Positions 1-5,648 are shown, counted from the stretch's first letter. The stretch is DNA of 5,648 nt from Nanobdellota archaeon (GCA_023144115.1 JAGLGH010000007.1:1-5648), one strand, 5' to 3'. Notes: generated from the letters alone by a model not told the origin. Made by a program: numbers and translations.

Positions 1-2
1 TA

Positions 3-776
3 GAAAAAGTCTGGAAACTAACTCAAATTCCATGGTGTAAAGAAGGGTTCTGGATTGAGCACCACAAAAAAGAAAGGCGTGATATTGGAAACTTGGTTGA
101 ACATTCACTTGGTTATTTCTATGTTCAGGAAGCTGCTTCAATGATTCCGCCAGTTGTTCTTAATCCAAAGCCAGAAGAGATTGTGCTTGACATGTGCGCA
201 TCTCCAGGTTCTAAAGCATCGCAGATTGCGCAGTATATGCAGAATAAGGGATTGCTTGTAGCAAATGATTATAAGGGGATAAGACTTGCTCCATTAGGCA
301 TAAACCTGCAGAGGATGGGAATAACAAACTTCATAATAACTCTGATGGAGGGGAGGCGCTTCAAAGGACATCAGTTTGACAAAATTCTCTTGGATGCTCC
401 TTGCTCAGGAACTGGTACAATAAGAAAATCAATAAAGACTTTAAGGATGTGGAATCCTCTGACAATCGGAAAGATAGCAGGTCAGCAAAAGCAGCTAATC
501 AATGCAGCATTTGAAAACCTTAAACCAGGTGGTACTATGGTTTATTCTACATGCTCACTTGAGCCTATTGAAGACGAAAATGTCGTGACTCACCTGCTTG
601 ATACTTATTCTGACGCGCAGCTTGAAGATTTTGAGATCCCACTGAAAAGAGGCTTTGTATGTAATGAATTTGATGGAATGAGCTTCCACAAGGACATTCA
701 GAAATGCCTTAAGCTCTGGCCTCAGGACAATGATACTGAAGGGTTTTTTGTTGCTAAAATAAATAAAAGAAAATAA
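3..776 (+). CDS. NSUN/aTrm4-type RNA (cytosine-5) methyltransferase, 5' partial
   Basis: SAM-dependent enzyme of the NOL1/NOP2/Sun family, which methylates cytosine C5 in tRNA or rRNA. The frame is open from the window edge, so the N-terminus is missing; the TTG at 93 is only an internal leucine codon. In the 257 visible residues: the family entry motif (IGNLVEHSLGYFYVQEAAS, about 28-46), SAM-binding motif I (DMCASPGSK, 63-71), the ribose-binding Asp in LVAND (about 89), motif IV DAPCSGTG (131-138, Cys134, product release) and motif VI STCS (182-185, Cys184, catalytic nucleophile). The C-terminal LWPQDNDTEGFFVAKI is the usual family ending. Having both cysteines marks the RNA m5C class rather than DNA methyltransferases. 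Archaeal homologues of this length (aTrm4) act on tRNA; the exact target cannot be read here. The DG of motif III appears as MEGRRF (Glu for Asp). Ends at TAA, 59 nt before the next gene, which has its own promoter. Confidence 0.93.
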   Translation, partial: EKVWKLTQIPWCKEGFWIEHHKKERRDIGNLVEHSLGYFYVQEAASMIPPVVLNPKPEEIVLDMCASPGSKASQIAQYMQNKGLLVANDYKGIRLAPLGINLQRMGITNFIITLMEGRRFKGHQFDKILLDAPCSGTGTIRKSIKTLRMWNPLTIGKIAGQQKQLINAAFENLKPGGTMVYSTCSLEPIEDENVVTHLLDTYSDAQLEDFEIPLKRGFVCNEFDGMSFHKDIQKCLKLWPQDNDTEGFFVAKINKRK

Positions 777-803
777 AGTAAAATCTATAATAATCCAAGT
801 TAA

Positions 804-813
804 TTTTATATAT
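804..813 (+). promoter_or_regulatory. TATA box of the alpha/beta hydrolase gene
   Basis: TTTTATATAT centred about 27 nt before the ATG at 836, with an A-rich stretch (CCAAGTTAA) just upstream where a TFB recognition element would sit. Archaeal TATA boxes are centred about 26-27 nt before the transcription start, so the transcript would begin at or next to the ATG and be leaderless. No Shine-Dalgarno sequence lies between the box and the ATG, which agrees. Confidence 0.7.
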
Positions 814-835
814 CTCTTTCTATTCTTGATTATAT

Positions 836-1600
836 ATGAAAATTAAAGATATGCCTATATATGTAGGAAAAAGAGCATATGATGATAATAGGAAGATTGG
901 ACTGCCAGGGACATTGATAATGCCTGAATCAAAATCAGATATATCACTTATTTTTGAAACTGGTCTAAATGGCCATCATCAGGATTATATTGATTATTTT
1001 GGAAAATTACTAGGCAATGATTTTAATATCTATATCAATGAGATGAGAAACAGAGGTTTGTGGATGGTGGATCAGTCCCCAGATGATCTTGCGCAGGTTG
1101 ATGAAATAATAAGAGATATTACTGAAACTGACAAAGTATTTTATATAGGCCATAGCATGGGCATGGATATAGCAGTAGAAACAAGAATTAGGCATAAGAA
1201 TGATGTAAAGGGATTATATGGGATCTGCGCTTACCCTTCAATAGGTTTCACAAGGTCAAGAACTAGCGAGAATCGCAAAGGATCATGGGAAGAAAAAATA
1301 ATAGATTCTTTGCCTTTAATCAGTTTCTTGAGTTATCCTTTGAAAAATTCCAAGATCAATGATCCTGTAAGATTTGCTATTGCAGAGAATGATGAAGTGC
1401 TTAATATCCATGGTATGAGAAACAACGCTCGAAGATTTGTAGAATTCTTTTCTCAGTATCCAAAGTCTACCTCCAGGATATTTAAAGGAAAGAACCATTG
1501 CTTCAATAACACGAAATATATGTTTTCCCCTTTTAACCGCGATGAACCAGAAAAACTTGTTGATGATATCATAAAGTTTGTGTATTGCACAATCTTATGA
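836..1600 (+). CDS. Alpha/beta hydrolase, serine-type, substrate unknown
   Basis: A 254-residue cytoplasmic alpha/beta-hydrolase-fold protein with no signal peptide or membrane segment. The nucleophile elbow is GHSMG (105-109, Ser107), preceded by the strand KVFYIG. The acid is probably Asp186 in FAIAENDEV, the usual strand-6 position, and the base His221 in KGKNHCF. The strand after the N-terminal hairpin reads FETGLNGHHQDY (40-51), occupying the place of the usual HG-rich oxyanion loop. The stretch at about 134-178, rich in Ser, Arg and Lys, is probably the lid. The layout resembles esterase/lipase or serine aminopeptidase-like (Hydrolase_4) proteins, but no specific substrate motif is visible. 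The ATG at 836 is chosen because the TATA box lies about 27 nt upstream and the protein begins just ahead of the first strand. It is transcribed alone toward the convergent deoxyribonucleotidase gene. Confidence 0.85.
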   Translation: MKIKDMPIYVGKRAYDDNRKIGLPGTLIMPESKSDISLIFETGLNGHHQDYIDYFGKLLGNDFNIYINEMRNRGLWMVDQSPDDLAQVDEIIRDITETDKVFYIGHSMGMDIAVETRIRHKNDVKGLYGICAYPSIGFTRSRTSENRKGSWEEKIIDSLPLISFLSYPLKNSKINDPVRFAIAENDEVLNIHGMRNNARRFVEFFSQYPKSTSRIFKGKNHCFNNTKYMFSPFNRDEPEKLVDDIIKFVYCTIL

Positions 1601-1614
1601 GATGATTATAATAA

Positions 1615-1682
1615 AGAGGAGGAAAGAACGAGAAAACTAAAGGAAAAGAATAGAACAATAATAATTAAGCAGCAACTTGCTT
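1615..1682 (-). terminator. Possible terminator region between convergent genes
   Basis: The 84-nt gap between the two stop codons is strongly asymmetric: the + strand is purine-rich, so the minus strand, downstream of the deoxyribonucleotidase gene, is a pyrimidine tract with several runs of 3-4 T. A small inverted repeat (AAGCA at 1667-1671, TGCTT at 1678-1682) lies next to that stop. Archaeal RNA polymerase terminates at T-rich stretches, so this would fit minus-strand termination. There is no long T run and the hairpin has only 5 bp, so this is tentative. Confidence 0.25.
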
Positions 1683-1684
1683 CT

Positions 1685-2224
1685 TTATATAGATAAGATT
1701 TTTTTCCAGTTATCCCATGTAATTCTCAATTTGCCATTCACTGATTTGTTATAAGGTTTATCATAGAGAATATGTTTCCAGTCAGGCTTCTTCACGCCAG
1801 TTATATCTGATCTGTCATCAATCAGGATGTCTCCACTTACAAGAGTCTTATCCTTAGTAAGGATTAATTTTTTTGTCCAGTCCCTGCTAAGATGGTTTTC
1901 AACCCATTCATACTTTTCCTTAACACAGTTCTCATAATGCGATAATGGGCTTGTGCAGATAAAGACCTCATTGCCCATCTCTTCCATCTCTGTAAGAGCT
2001 TCAATACTTCCTTTGATTGGAGGCAAGAATCTAACAAATCCAGGTGCCTGAGATATATCATCTAATTGCTTTTTGTACTCAATAGGATAATTGTGGTGAA
2101 AGTAGAATTCAGTTATCTGTTCAAGAGGTATATATGGCTTGTCAGGATATTTCTCTCTCCATCCTGTCAGCATACCCTGATTTAAATCAGCAAGCACGTT
2201 ATCCTGATCTACAAGTATTATCAT
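1685..2224 (-). CDS. 5'(3')-deoxyribonucleotidase (NT5C family, HAD superfamily)
   Basis: A 179-residue HAD phosphatase of the NT5C type, which dephosphorylates (deoxy)nucleoside monophosphates and so helps balance dNTP pools. HAD motif I is DQDNVLAD (6-13): Asp6 is the expected nucleophile and Asp8 the acid/base. Motif II is ICTSP (89-93), motif III the Lys of LTKDK (122-126), and motif IV GDILIDDRSD (131-140) with the Mg-binding Asp136/Asp137. The stretch CTSPLSHYENCVKEKYEWVE and the ending ITWDNWKKIL follow, from memory, the layout of human cytosolic and mitochondrial deoxyribonucleotidases. Family members usually have DMDG where this one has DQDN. Length is normal for prokaryotic members and all catalytic residues are present, so it should be active. 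The ATG start is supported by a TATA box about 25 nt upstream. It lies 60 nt after the 61-residue ORF and may be read both from its own promoter and by read-through. Confidence 0.9.
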   Translation of the reverse strand: MIILVDQDNVLADLNQGMLTGWREKYPDKPYIPLEQITEFYFHHNYPIEYKKQLDDISQAPGFVRFLPPIKGSIEALTEMEEMGNEVFICTSPLSHYENCVKEKYEWVENHLSRDWTKKLILTKDKTLVSGDILIDDRSDITGVKKPDWKHILYDKPYNKSVNGKLRITWDNWKKILSI

Positions 2225-2243
2225 TGTAATAAAGAAATGCTTG

Positions 2244-2254
2244 TTTATTTAAAA
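2244..2254 (-). promoter_or_regulatory. TATA box of the deoxyribonucleotidase gene
   Basis: On the minus strand this reads TTTTAAATAAA, centred about 25 nt before the ATG at 2224. The spacing predicts transcription starting at or within a few bases of the start codon. The intervening bases contain no ribosome-binding sequence. Confidence 0.6.
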
Positions 2255-2284
2255 AATGTATGATTCTTCTATTTTTATCTTACC

Positions 2285-2470
2285 CTAAAACAGATTCTGC
2301 GCCATGTCAAAAAACGGAGGGGCATATTGCGCATAATTCTCAGTGACTTTTAAAAGAGAATAGCTCTTCTCAATAGGACATATATATATCTCAGATTTAG
2401 TGCTGTTGTCAAGCTTTGAACATCTGTCAGGATCATATTCTTCTACAATGTTTCCTATATCTTTTTTCAT
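2285..2470 (-). CDS. Small hypothetical protein, 61 residues
   Basis: I do not recognise this protein. The frame can be extended to a TTG at 2506 overlapping the end of gatE, but the ATG at 2470 is preferred: it gives a 61-residue protein beginning MKKDIGNIVEEYDPDRC and starts 25 nt after the gatE stop. The sequence is soluble and mixed-charge with two cysteines (about 17 and 31) and an aromatic, Pro-containing C-terminus (YAPPFFDMAQNLF). There is no membrane segment, signal peptide or known motif. The stretch before the ATG is purine-rich (AGAAGAGAATAAG) but is not a clear Shine-Dalgarno sequence, and there is no TATA box at the expected distance, so it is most likely co-transcribed with gatE. 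It ends in TAG. It could be a lineage-specific small protein; a non-coding open frame is less likely but possible. Confidence 0.55.
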   Translation of the reverse strand: MKKDIGNIVEEYDPDRCSKLDNSTKSEIYICPIEKSYSLLKVTENYAQYAPPFFDMAQNLF

Positions 2471-2495
2471 CTTATTCTCTTCTTTTCTGCTTTTT

Positions 2496-3941
2496 TTACT
2501 TAGCAAACTTTTTCAGCAAATCCATAACTTTCTTTCCATCAACTTTGCCACGATGCTTTGCCATGATCTTGCCCATTAATGCGCCAATTGGTGAATCCTT
2601 GTTATCTGCAACAACCTGCTTTACTTCTTTTTCAAGTTCATCATCGCTTAATCCTTTGTGTTTATTGATGTCAAATATTCCTTTATATTTTTCAAGAATC
2701 ACTTTTTTTATTGTCTCTGAATCTTTTTGTATGTCACCCTTGTCAATAAGGGATGTAACTTCTATTAAAATATCTGCAGTATTTGTATTTAAAGGGATAT
2801 CAATTTTATCCTTTCTTCTAATTTCTTTAATTGGAGAAACAAAAATATTTTCAGCAATAAATACTGGTTTTAAATTTTTTGAATTTTTAACAGAGGTTTC
2901 ATATTCCTCTGCAAAAGGAGATCCTGCTGTTATTTTTGCGAGGTCTGGACTTAGATTATACTTTTTAATATATCTTTCTTTTCTTACTTCAATAAGTTCT
3001 GAGATCTCAATATCCTCTTTGCATATTTTTACTGGAATTACATCAGTCTCAGGGTACATCCTTGATGCCCCTGGCATTGGTCTTAAAAATGTTGTTGTAA
3101 AATCAGGTTCAGCCTTTCTCACACCAGACTCAACTTTTTTCCCATTTTTTAATAGCCTTAGCTGGCGTTCAACTTCTTTTTCTACTACTTTTGGAATTGA
3201 CTTCAGGTTCTGGAAACCCTTGACTTCTGTCCTTGCGCCTCCTTTTATCGAGACATTGACATCTTGTCTGATTGTGCCTATACCTCTCTTTACCTTATTC
3301 GTGCTTCTCAGAATCATGCCAAGTTTTTCTGCTGCTTCTTTTGCATGCTCTGGATCAATTATGTCAGGTTCTGTCGCAAGCTCAATCAGTGGTATTCCCA
3401 GCCTGTCAAGCCTGTACTTAGTAAATTTATCATTTGCCTCAAGCTTTTTTGCTGCCTCTTCTTCAAGGCATATTGAGGTTATTCTTATTCTTCCTTTTGA
3501 TGTATCTATATAGCCATTCTGAGCTACAAGCGCTGTCCTCTGGAATCCTGAAACATTAGATCCATCTATGACTGTTTTCCTCATCACCTGTATCTCATCC
3601 ACAATGCTGGCATTAAGATGCTTTGCAACCTCAAGAACAATCTTAAGTGCATCCATATTCATAGGATGAGGAGGCTCTTCATCCATCTCGATAAGACAGC
3701 AGCTTGTGGAGCATGCTTCATAAGCATAATACTTGCCTTTAAGAACCTCGTGGATAGCAGCTGCATCTATTTCTCCAGTCTCACCTGGAACAGGTCTCAG
3801 CTTTCTTGTAAATTTTATATCTGGATGATTATCATGAACAATTGACGGACATTTGCAGAACAATTTATGCGTATCCAGCTGCTGATGTATTTCAATCCCG
3901 CATCTGAATCCCAGCTTTTTATAATCAATTTTCTCTGCCAT
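2496..3941 (-). CDS. gatE: Glu-tRNA(Gln) amidotransferase subunit E lacking the GAD insertion domain
   Basis: GatE activates the gamma-carboxylate of Glu-tRNA(Gln) with ATP and transfers ammonia, supplied by GatD, to form Gln-tRNA(Gln). Signatures over 481 residues: GIEIHQQL (15-22), KLFCKCPS (26-33), the Cys-rich segment before MDEEPPHP (about 77-93), VIDGSNVSGFQRT (124-136), YRLDRLGIPLIELATEPD (176-193), KRGIGTIRQDVNVSI (218-232) and RPMPGASRMYPETD (287-300). A helical domain and a YqeY-like tail follow (about 430-481, including GALMGKIMAKHRGKVDGKK). RLDRLGIPL and the PMPGA-RMYPETD segment mark GatE rather than bacterial GatB. Typical GatE has about 620-630 residues because an AspRS-like GAD domain sits just before the RPMPGA motif. 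Here residues 263-286 are a short linker instead, giving a GatB-like length. The reading frame is unbroken and both ends are intact. The ATG start follows a TATA box at the leaderless distance. Confidence 0.96.
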   Translation of the reverse strand: MAEKIDYKKLGFRCGIEIHQQLDTHKLFCKCPSIVHDNHPDIKFTRKLRPVPGETGEIDAAAIHEVLKGKYYAYEACSTSCCLIEMDEEPPHPMNMDALKIVLEVAKHLNASIVDEIQVMRKTVIDGSNVSGFQRTALVAQNGYIDTSKGRIRITSICLEEEAAKKLEANDKFTKYRLDRLGIPLIELATEPDIIDPEHAKEAAEKLGMILRSTNKVKRGIGTIRQDVNVSIKGGARTEVKGFQNLKSIPKVVEKEVERQLRLLKNGKKVESGVRKAEPDFTTTFLRPMPGASRMYPETDVIPVKICKEDIEISELIEVRKERYIKKYNLSPDLAKITAGSPFAEEYETSVKNSKNLKPVFIAENIFVSPIKEIRRKDKIDIPLNTNTADILIEVTSLIDKGDIQKDSETIKKVILEKYKGIFDINKHKGLSDDELEKEVKQVVADNKDSPIGALMGKIMAKHRGKVDGKKVMDLLKKFAK

Positions 3942-3962
3942 AATATGGAAAAAGAAGAAGGG

Positions 3963-3972
3963 ATATTTATAT
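3963..3972 (-). promoter_or_regulatory. TATA box of gatE
   Basis: On the minus strand this reads ATATAAATAT, preceded by the A/C-rich TTTACAAAC where a TFB recognition element would lie. Its centre is about 26 nt before the gatE ATG at 3941, and the bases between are pyrimidine-rich (CCCTTCTTCTTTTTCC). This is the best promoter in the window and predicts a leaderless gatE transcript. Confidence 0.75.
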
Positions 3973-4004
3973 GTTTGTAAAATTTTGCGCAGGAAAATTT
4001 TAAA

Positions 4005-4367
4005 TTATGGTAGGAGTGCAATCATAGGAATTCTAGCAAATTCTTTATAAGTATCAAGAATATCTTTTCCTTGCTCAGTAATATCATAGAGATGTATACG
4101 ATCAGTTTTACCTAAATATGTCCAGCCTAGTTTTTCCATTGTCGTATCGCCTGCTTTTGTGCCATATCCTGGAACTATACATCCTAATGTCCGATAGCGA
4201 GTATCATATATCTTAAGGTCATTAATTAATCTATGGACTTTATTATGAATCAGCATTTCATAATATTCTGTTTTATATCTTTCTTTTCCCTCAACTAGTT
4301 TTTCTAGCAGTTTCCTGTGTTTATCAGCGAGAGTGCTGATAAAATCCTGAAGTTTTGTTTTTGCCAT
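4005..4367 (-). CDS. Winged-helix-like protein, 120 residues, function unknown
   Basis: I do not recognise a named family. The N-terminal half is charged and helical (about 1-55, with many Lys and Glu). It is followed by a Gly-rich stretch (LGCIVPGYGTKAGDT, 61-75). The C-terminal third looks like the second half of a winged-helix domain: a short helix (TTMEKLGW), a beta-hairpin wing (YLGKTDRIHLYDIT, about 84-97) and the 'Y-x-I-T-x-x-G-K-x-I-L' ending common in archaeal winged-helix regulators. A DNA-binding role is therefore inferred, not shown. No membrane segment, metal site or enzymatic motif is visible. It lies between gatD and gatE with 97 nt and 63 nt gaps and has its own candidate TATA box, so it may be a separate transcription unit. 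The ATG at 4367 is the first start in the frame with a promoter at the expected distance. Confidence 0.75.
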   Translation of the reverse strand: MAKTKLQDFISTLADKHRKLLEKLVEGKERYKTEYYEMLIHNKVHRLINDLKIYDTRYRTLGCIVPGYGTKAGDTTMEKLGWTYLGKTDRIHLYDITEQGKDILDTYKEFARIPMIALLP

Positions 4368-4391
4368 GTTATATTTTTAAATTCATTATAG

Positions 4392-4400
4392 ATTTAAAAA
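4392..4400 (-). promoter_or_regulatory. Possible TATA box of the winged-helix-like gene
   Basis: On the minus strand this reads TTTTTAAAT, preceded by ATCAAAATG, which could serve as a TFB recognition element. It is centred about 29 nt before the ATG at 4367, slightly farther than the other boxes here. The whole gap is A/T-rich, so chance matches are easy and the call is moderate. Confidence 0.45.
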
Positions 4401-4423
4401 CATTTTGATATTATTGCACAATC

Positions 4424-4450
4424 AAAAACCCAATCGCTGCAAGCAGGGGG
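4424..4450 (-). terminator. Possible transcription terminator after gatD
   Basis: About 15 nt past the gatD stop, the minus strand has a C run (4450-4446), a short self-complementary core around TGCTTGCA, then GGG followed by five T (4428-4424). The CCC/GGG pairing with an interrupted inner stem is weak, but GGGTTTTT just downstream of a stop and upstream of a new promoter is suggestive of termination by archaeal RNA polymerase. Confidence 0.25.
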
Positions 4451-4464
4451 TATATTTTTATAAA

Positions 4465-5646
4465 TCAATATAAGAAACTATCAGGCTCATGCCTTTCGTT
4501 AATTTCACCTGCAACATTCTTAAGCATCATCTTTTTCACTTCAGCAATATCTGAAGTGTGTCCAAGTGCCCAGCCAAGCTTGATATAAGCTGTTTCTGGA
4601 ATCATGTCCTCTACATATATGCAGCTGAGAGTGATTGAAAGCTTTCTGAGATTAGAATAAACATAAGGATTAGTTCTGCCGTAAAGTGTCTGAGATGCTA
4701 TAATTATAGCCAATCCTTTTTCATGCGCTTTTTTCAGATAAGGCTCGAGAGAATATCCTTTGACAATTGTTGGAACATGACCTAATGCTGTAGCAGAAAG
4801 GACAATCCCTTTGTATCCTTTATTCGCATAAAAATCTATTATTTCAGGATTCATGCCAGGATATACAGCAATCATGGCAACCTTAGGTTCAAACTTGTTA
4901 TCAAGCTCAGTCTTAAGCTCTTTTGATTCAGACGCTTTTCTGAAATTGTCATTGGTAATCTCAATTTTGCCATCAGTGAATATTTTTGCTAAAGGCAGCT
5001 CATTTAAAGGTCTGAATGCATCTCTTCGTGAAGTATGCATCTTTCTTACTTTTGCACCTCTGTTCAGTATGCAATAATCATCATTAATTGTGCCATGAAG
5101 GCATGTTGCAACACCAGCAAAATCAAACTTTGCAGCTGCTGTAACTGAGCATATCAGATTCATGAAAGCATCAGAGCTTCCCCTGTCAATTGACCTCTGT
5201 GATGCAGTAAATATGACCGGCTTGTTAAGATTTTTTAGAAAGAATGACATTGCATATGCTGTAAAATGAAGAGTATCAGTCCCCTGCGTAATTATAACAC
5301 CATCGCACTGTTTTAATTCCTGATGAATCATTTCTGCTATCTTCTGCCAATCCTTTGGAATCATGTCCTCGCTCATTAAATTAAAAGCTTTCTTTGCTCT
5401 AATATTTGCAATATTCTCAAGTTCTGGACACATCTGGATAAAATCTTCAGCAGTATAATCAGCATACACTCCTCCTGTACGATAGTCTAATCTTGATGAG
5501 ATTGTGCCTCCGCAGGATATTATCAGGACTGTTGGAAGGTTTTTGTTGAATTTGATCTTATGTCTTTTTACTTCTTTGGGCTCATATTTCTTAAGAAGAT
5601 CTATTTTCTTAATCTTAGCTTGATCAATGCCTATGTTATAGCCGCT
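4465..5646 (-). CDS. gatD: Glu-tRNA(Gln) amidotransferase subunit D, 5' partial
   Basis: GatD is the L-asparaginase-like subunit of GatDE. It hydrolyses glutamine or asparagine to release ammonia, which is channelled to GatE. The frame stays open to the window end (393 visible residues), so the apparent GTG start at 5469 is internal, lying after the catalytic GGTIS loop. The full family length is about 420-440 residues, so only the first part of the N-terminal beta domain is missing. Visible landmarks: SCGGTISSRLDYRTG (44-58, nucleophile Thr48), ITQGTDTLHFTAYAMSF (119-135, catalytic Thr-Asp pair 123-124), TASQRSIDRGSSDAFMNL (147-164), RKMHTSRRDAF (201-211, catalytic Lys202), GMNPEIIDFY (264-273) and MIPETAYIKLGWALGHT (348-364). 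All four asparaginase-type catalytic residues are present. SATALGHVP (284-292) differs from the usual EGTGLGHVP. It ends in TGA; gatE follows after one intervening gene. Confidence 0.95.
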   Translation of the reverse strand, partial: SGYNIGIDQAKIKKIDLLKKYEPKEVKRHKIKFNKNLPTVLIISCGGTISSRLDYRTGGVYADYTAEDFIQMCPELENIANIRAKKAFNLMSEDMIPKDWQKIAEMIHQELKQCDGVIITQGTDTLHFTAYAMSFFLKNLNKPVIFTASQRSIDRGSSDAFMNLICSVTAAAKFDFAGVATCLHGTINDDYCILNRGAKVRKMHTSRRDAFRPLNELPLAKIFTDGKIEITNDNFRKASESKELKTELDNKFEPKVAMIAVYPGMNPEIIDFYANKGYKGIVLSATALGHVPTIVKGYSLEPYLKKAHEKGLAIIIASQTLYGRTNPYVYSNLRKLSITLSCIYVEDMIPETAYIKLGWALGHTSDIAEVKKMMLKNVAGEINERHEPDSFLY

Positions 5647-5648
5647 GT

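Noticed and set aside
93..95. TTG as start of the methyltransferase gene
   Set aside because: The frame is open upstream to the window edge and the residues before it match the NSUN family, so this is an internal Leu codon of a truncated gene.
1617..1622. AGGAGG, a perfect Shine-Dalgarno-like sequence on the + strand
   Set aside because: No ATG, GTG or TTG with a useful open frame follows at a workable distance; it is part of a purine-rich stretch between convergent genes.
2471..2506. TTG start at 2506 extending the 61-residue ORF to 73 residues
   Set aside because: It would overlap the end of gatE and add only a Lys/Ser-rich stretch, while an ATG is available 25 nt past the gatE stop.
2416..3513. 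Long open frame of 365 codons on the + strand
   Set aside because: It lies antisense to gatE, its translation is a Ser/Phe/Leu-rich string without domain motifs, and gatE is unambiguous. It is a shadow of the coding bias on the other strand.
5467..5469. GTG as start of gatD
   Set aside because: A start here would remove the catalytic GGTIS loop, which is encoded in the same open frame just upstream.
1..5648. CRISPR arrays, insertion sequences, tRNA genes, toxin-antitoxin or defence cassettes
   Set aside because: Looked for by eye on both strands; no spaced direct repeats, transposase motifs, terminal inverted repeats, tRNA cloverleaf elements or typical defence domains were seen.

Overview
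The window reads as ordinary chromosome of an AT-rich archaeon. The domain assignment rests on three things: the GatD/GatE amidotransferase pair, which is known only from Archaea; TATA-box promoters placed so that transcription would begin at or next to the start codon; and an aTrm4-like RNA m5C methyltransferase. The compact gene spacing and a short GatE suggest a small-genome lineage such as DPANN (Woesearchaeota/Pacearchaeota-like), but that lineage guess is inference.

Layout: two genes lie on the + strand. The first is the 3' part of an NSUN-type RNA (cytosine-5) methyltransferase (3-776). The second is an alpha/beta hydrolase with a complete Ser-Asp-His set (836-1600). A purine-rich convergent gap (1601-1684) separates them from five minus-strand genes. 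In the direction of transcription these are gatD (5648 to 4465, start beyond the window), a 120-residue winged-helix-like protein (4367-4005), gatE (3941-2496), a 61-residue unknown (2470-2285) and a 5'(3')-deoxyribonucleotidase (2224-1685).

GatD is the asparaginase-like ammonia-producing subunit. GatE is the tRNA-binding kinase/transferase subunit. Together they convert Glu-tRNA(Gln) to Gln-tRNA(Gln), so the host probably charges glutamine indirectly. With the NSUN methyltransferase, the theme is translation and tRNA maturation, plus nucleotide turnover from the deoxyribonucleotidase. Four genes (hydrolase, winged-helix protein, gatE, deoxyribonucleotidase) have an A/T-only TATA-like box about 25-29 nt before the start codon, so short or leaderless transcripts are likely. 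The 61-residue ORF has no such box and probably shares the gatE transcript.

I found no CRISPR array, mobile element, tRNA, rRNA or defence cassette, and no clear evidence of a new multi-gene system. The most notable feature is gatE: it looks complete at both ends but lacks the AspRS-like (GAD) insertion domain that normally makes GatE about 620-630 residues long.
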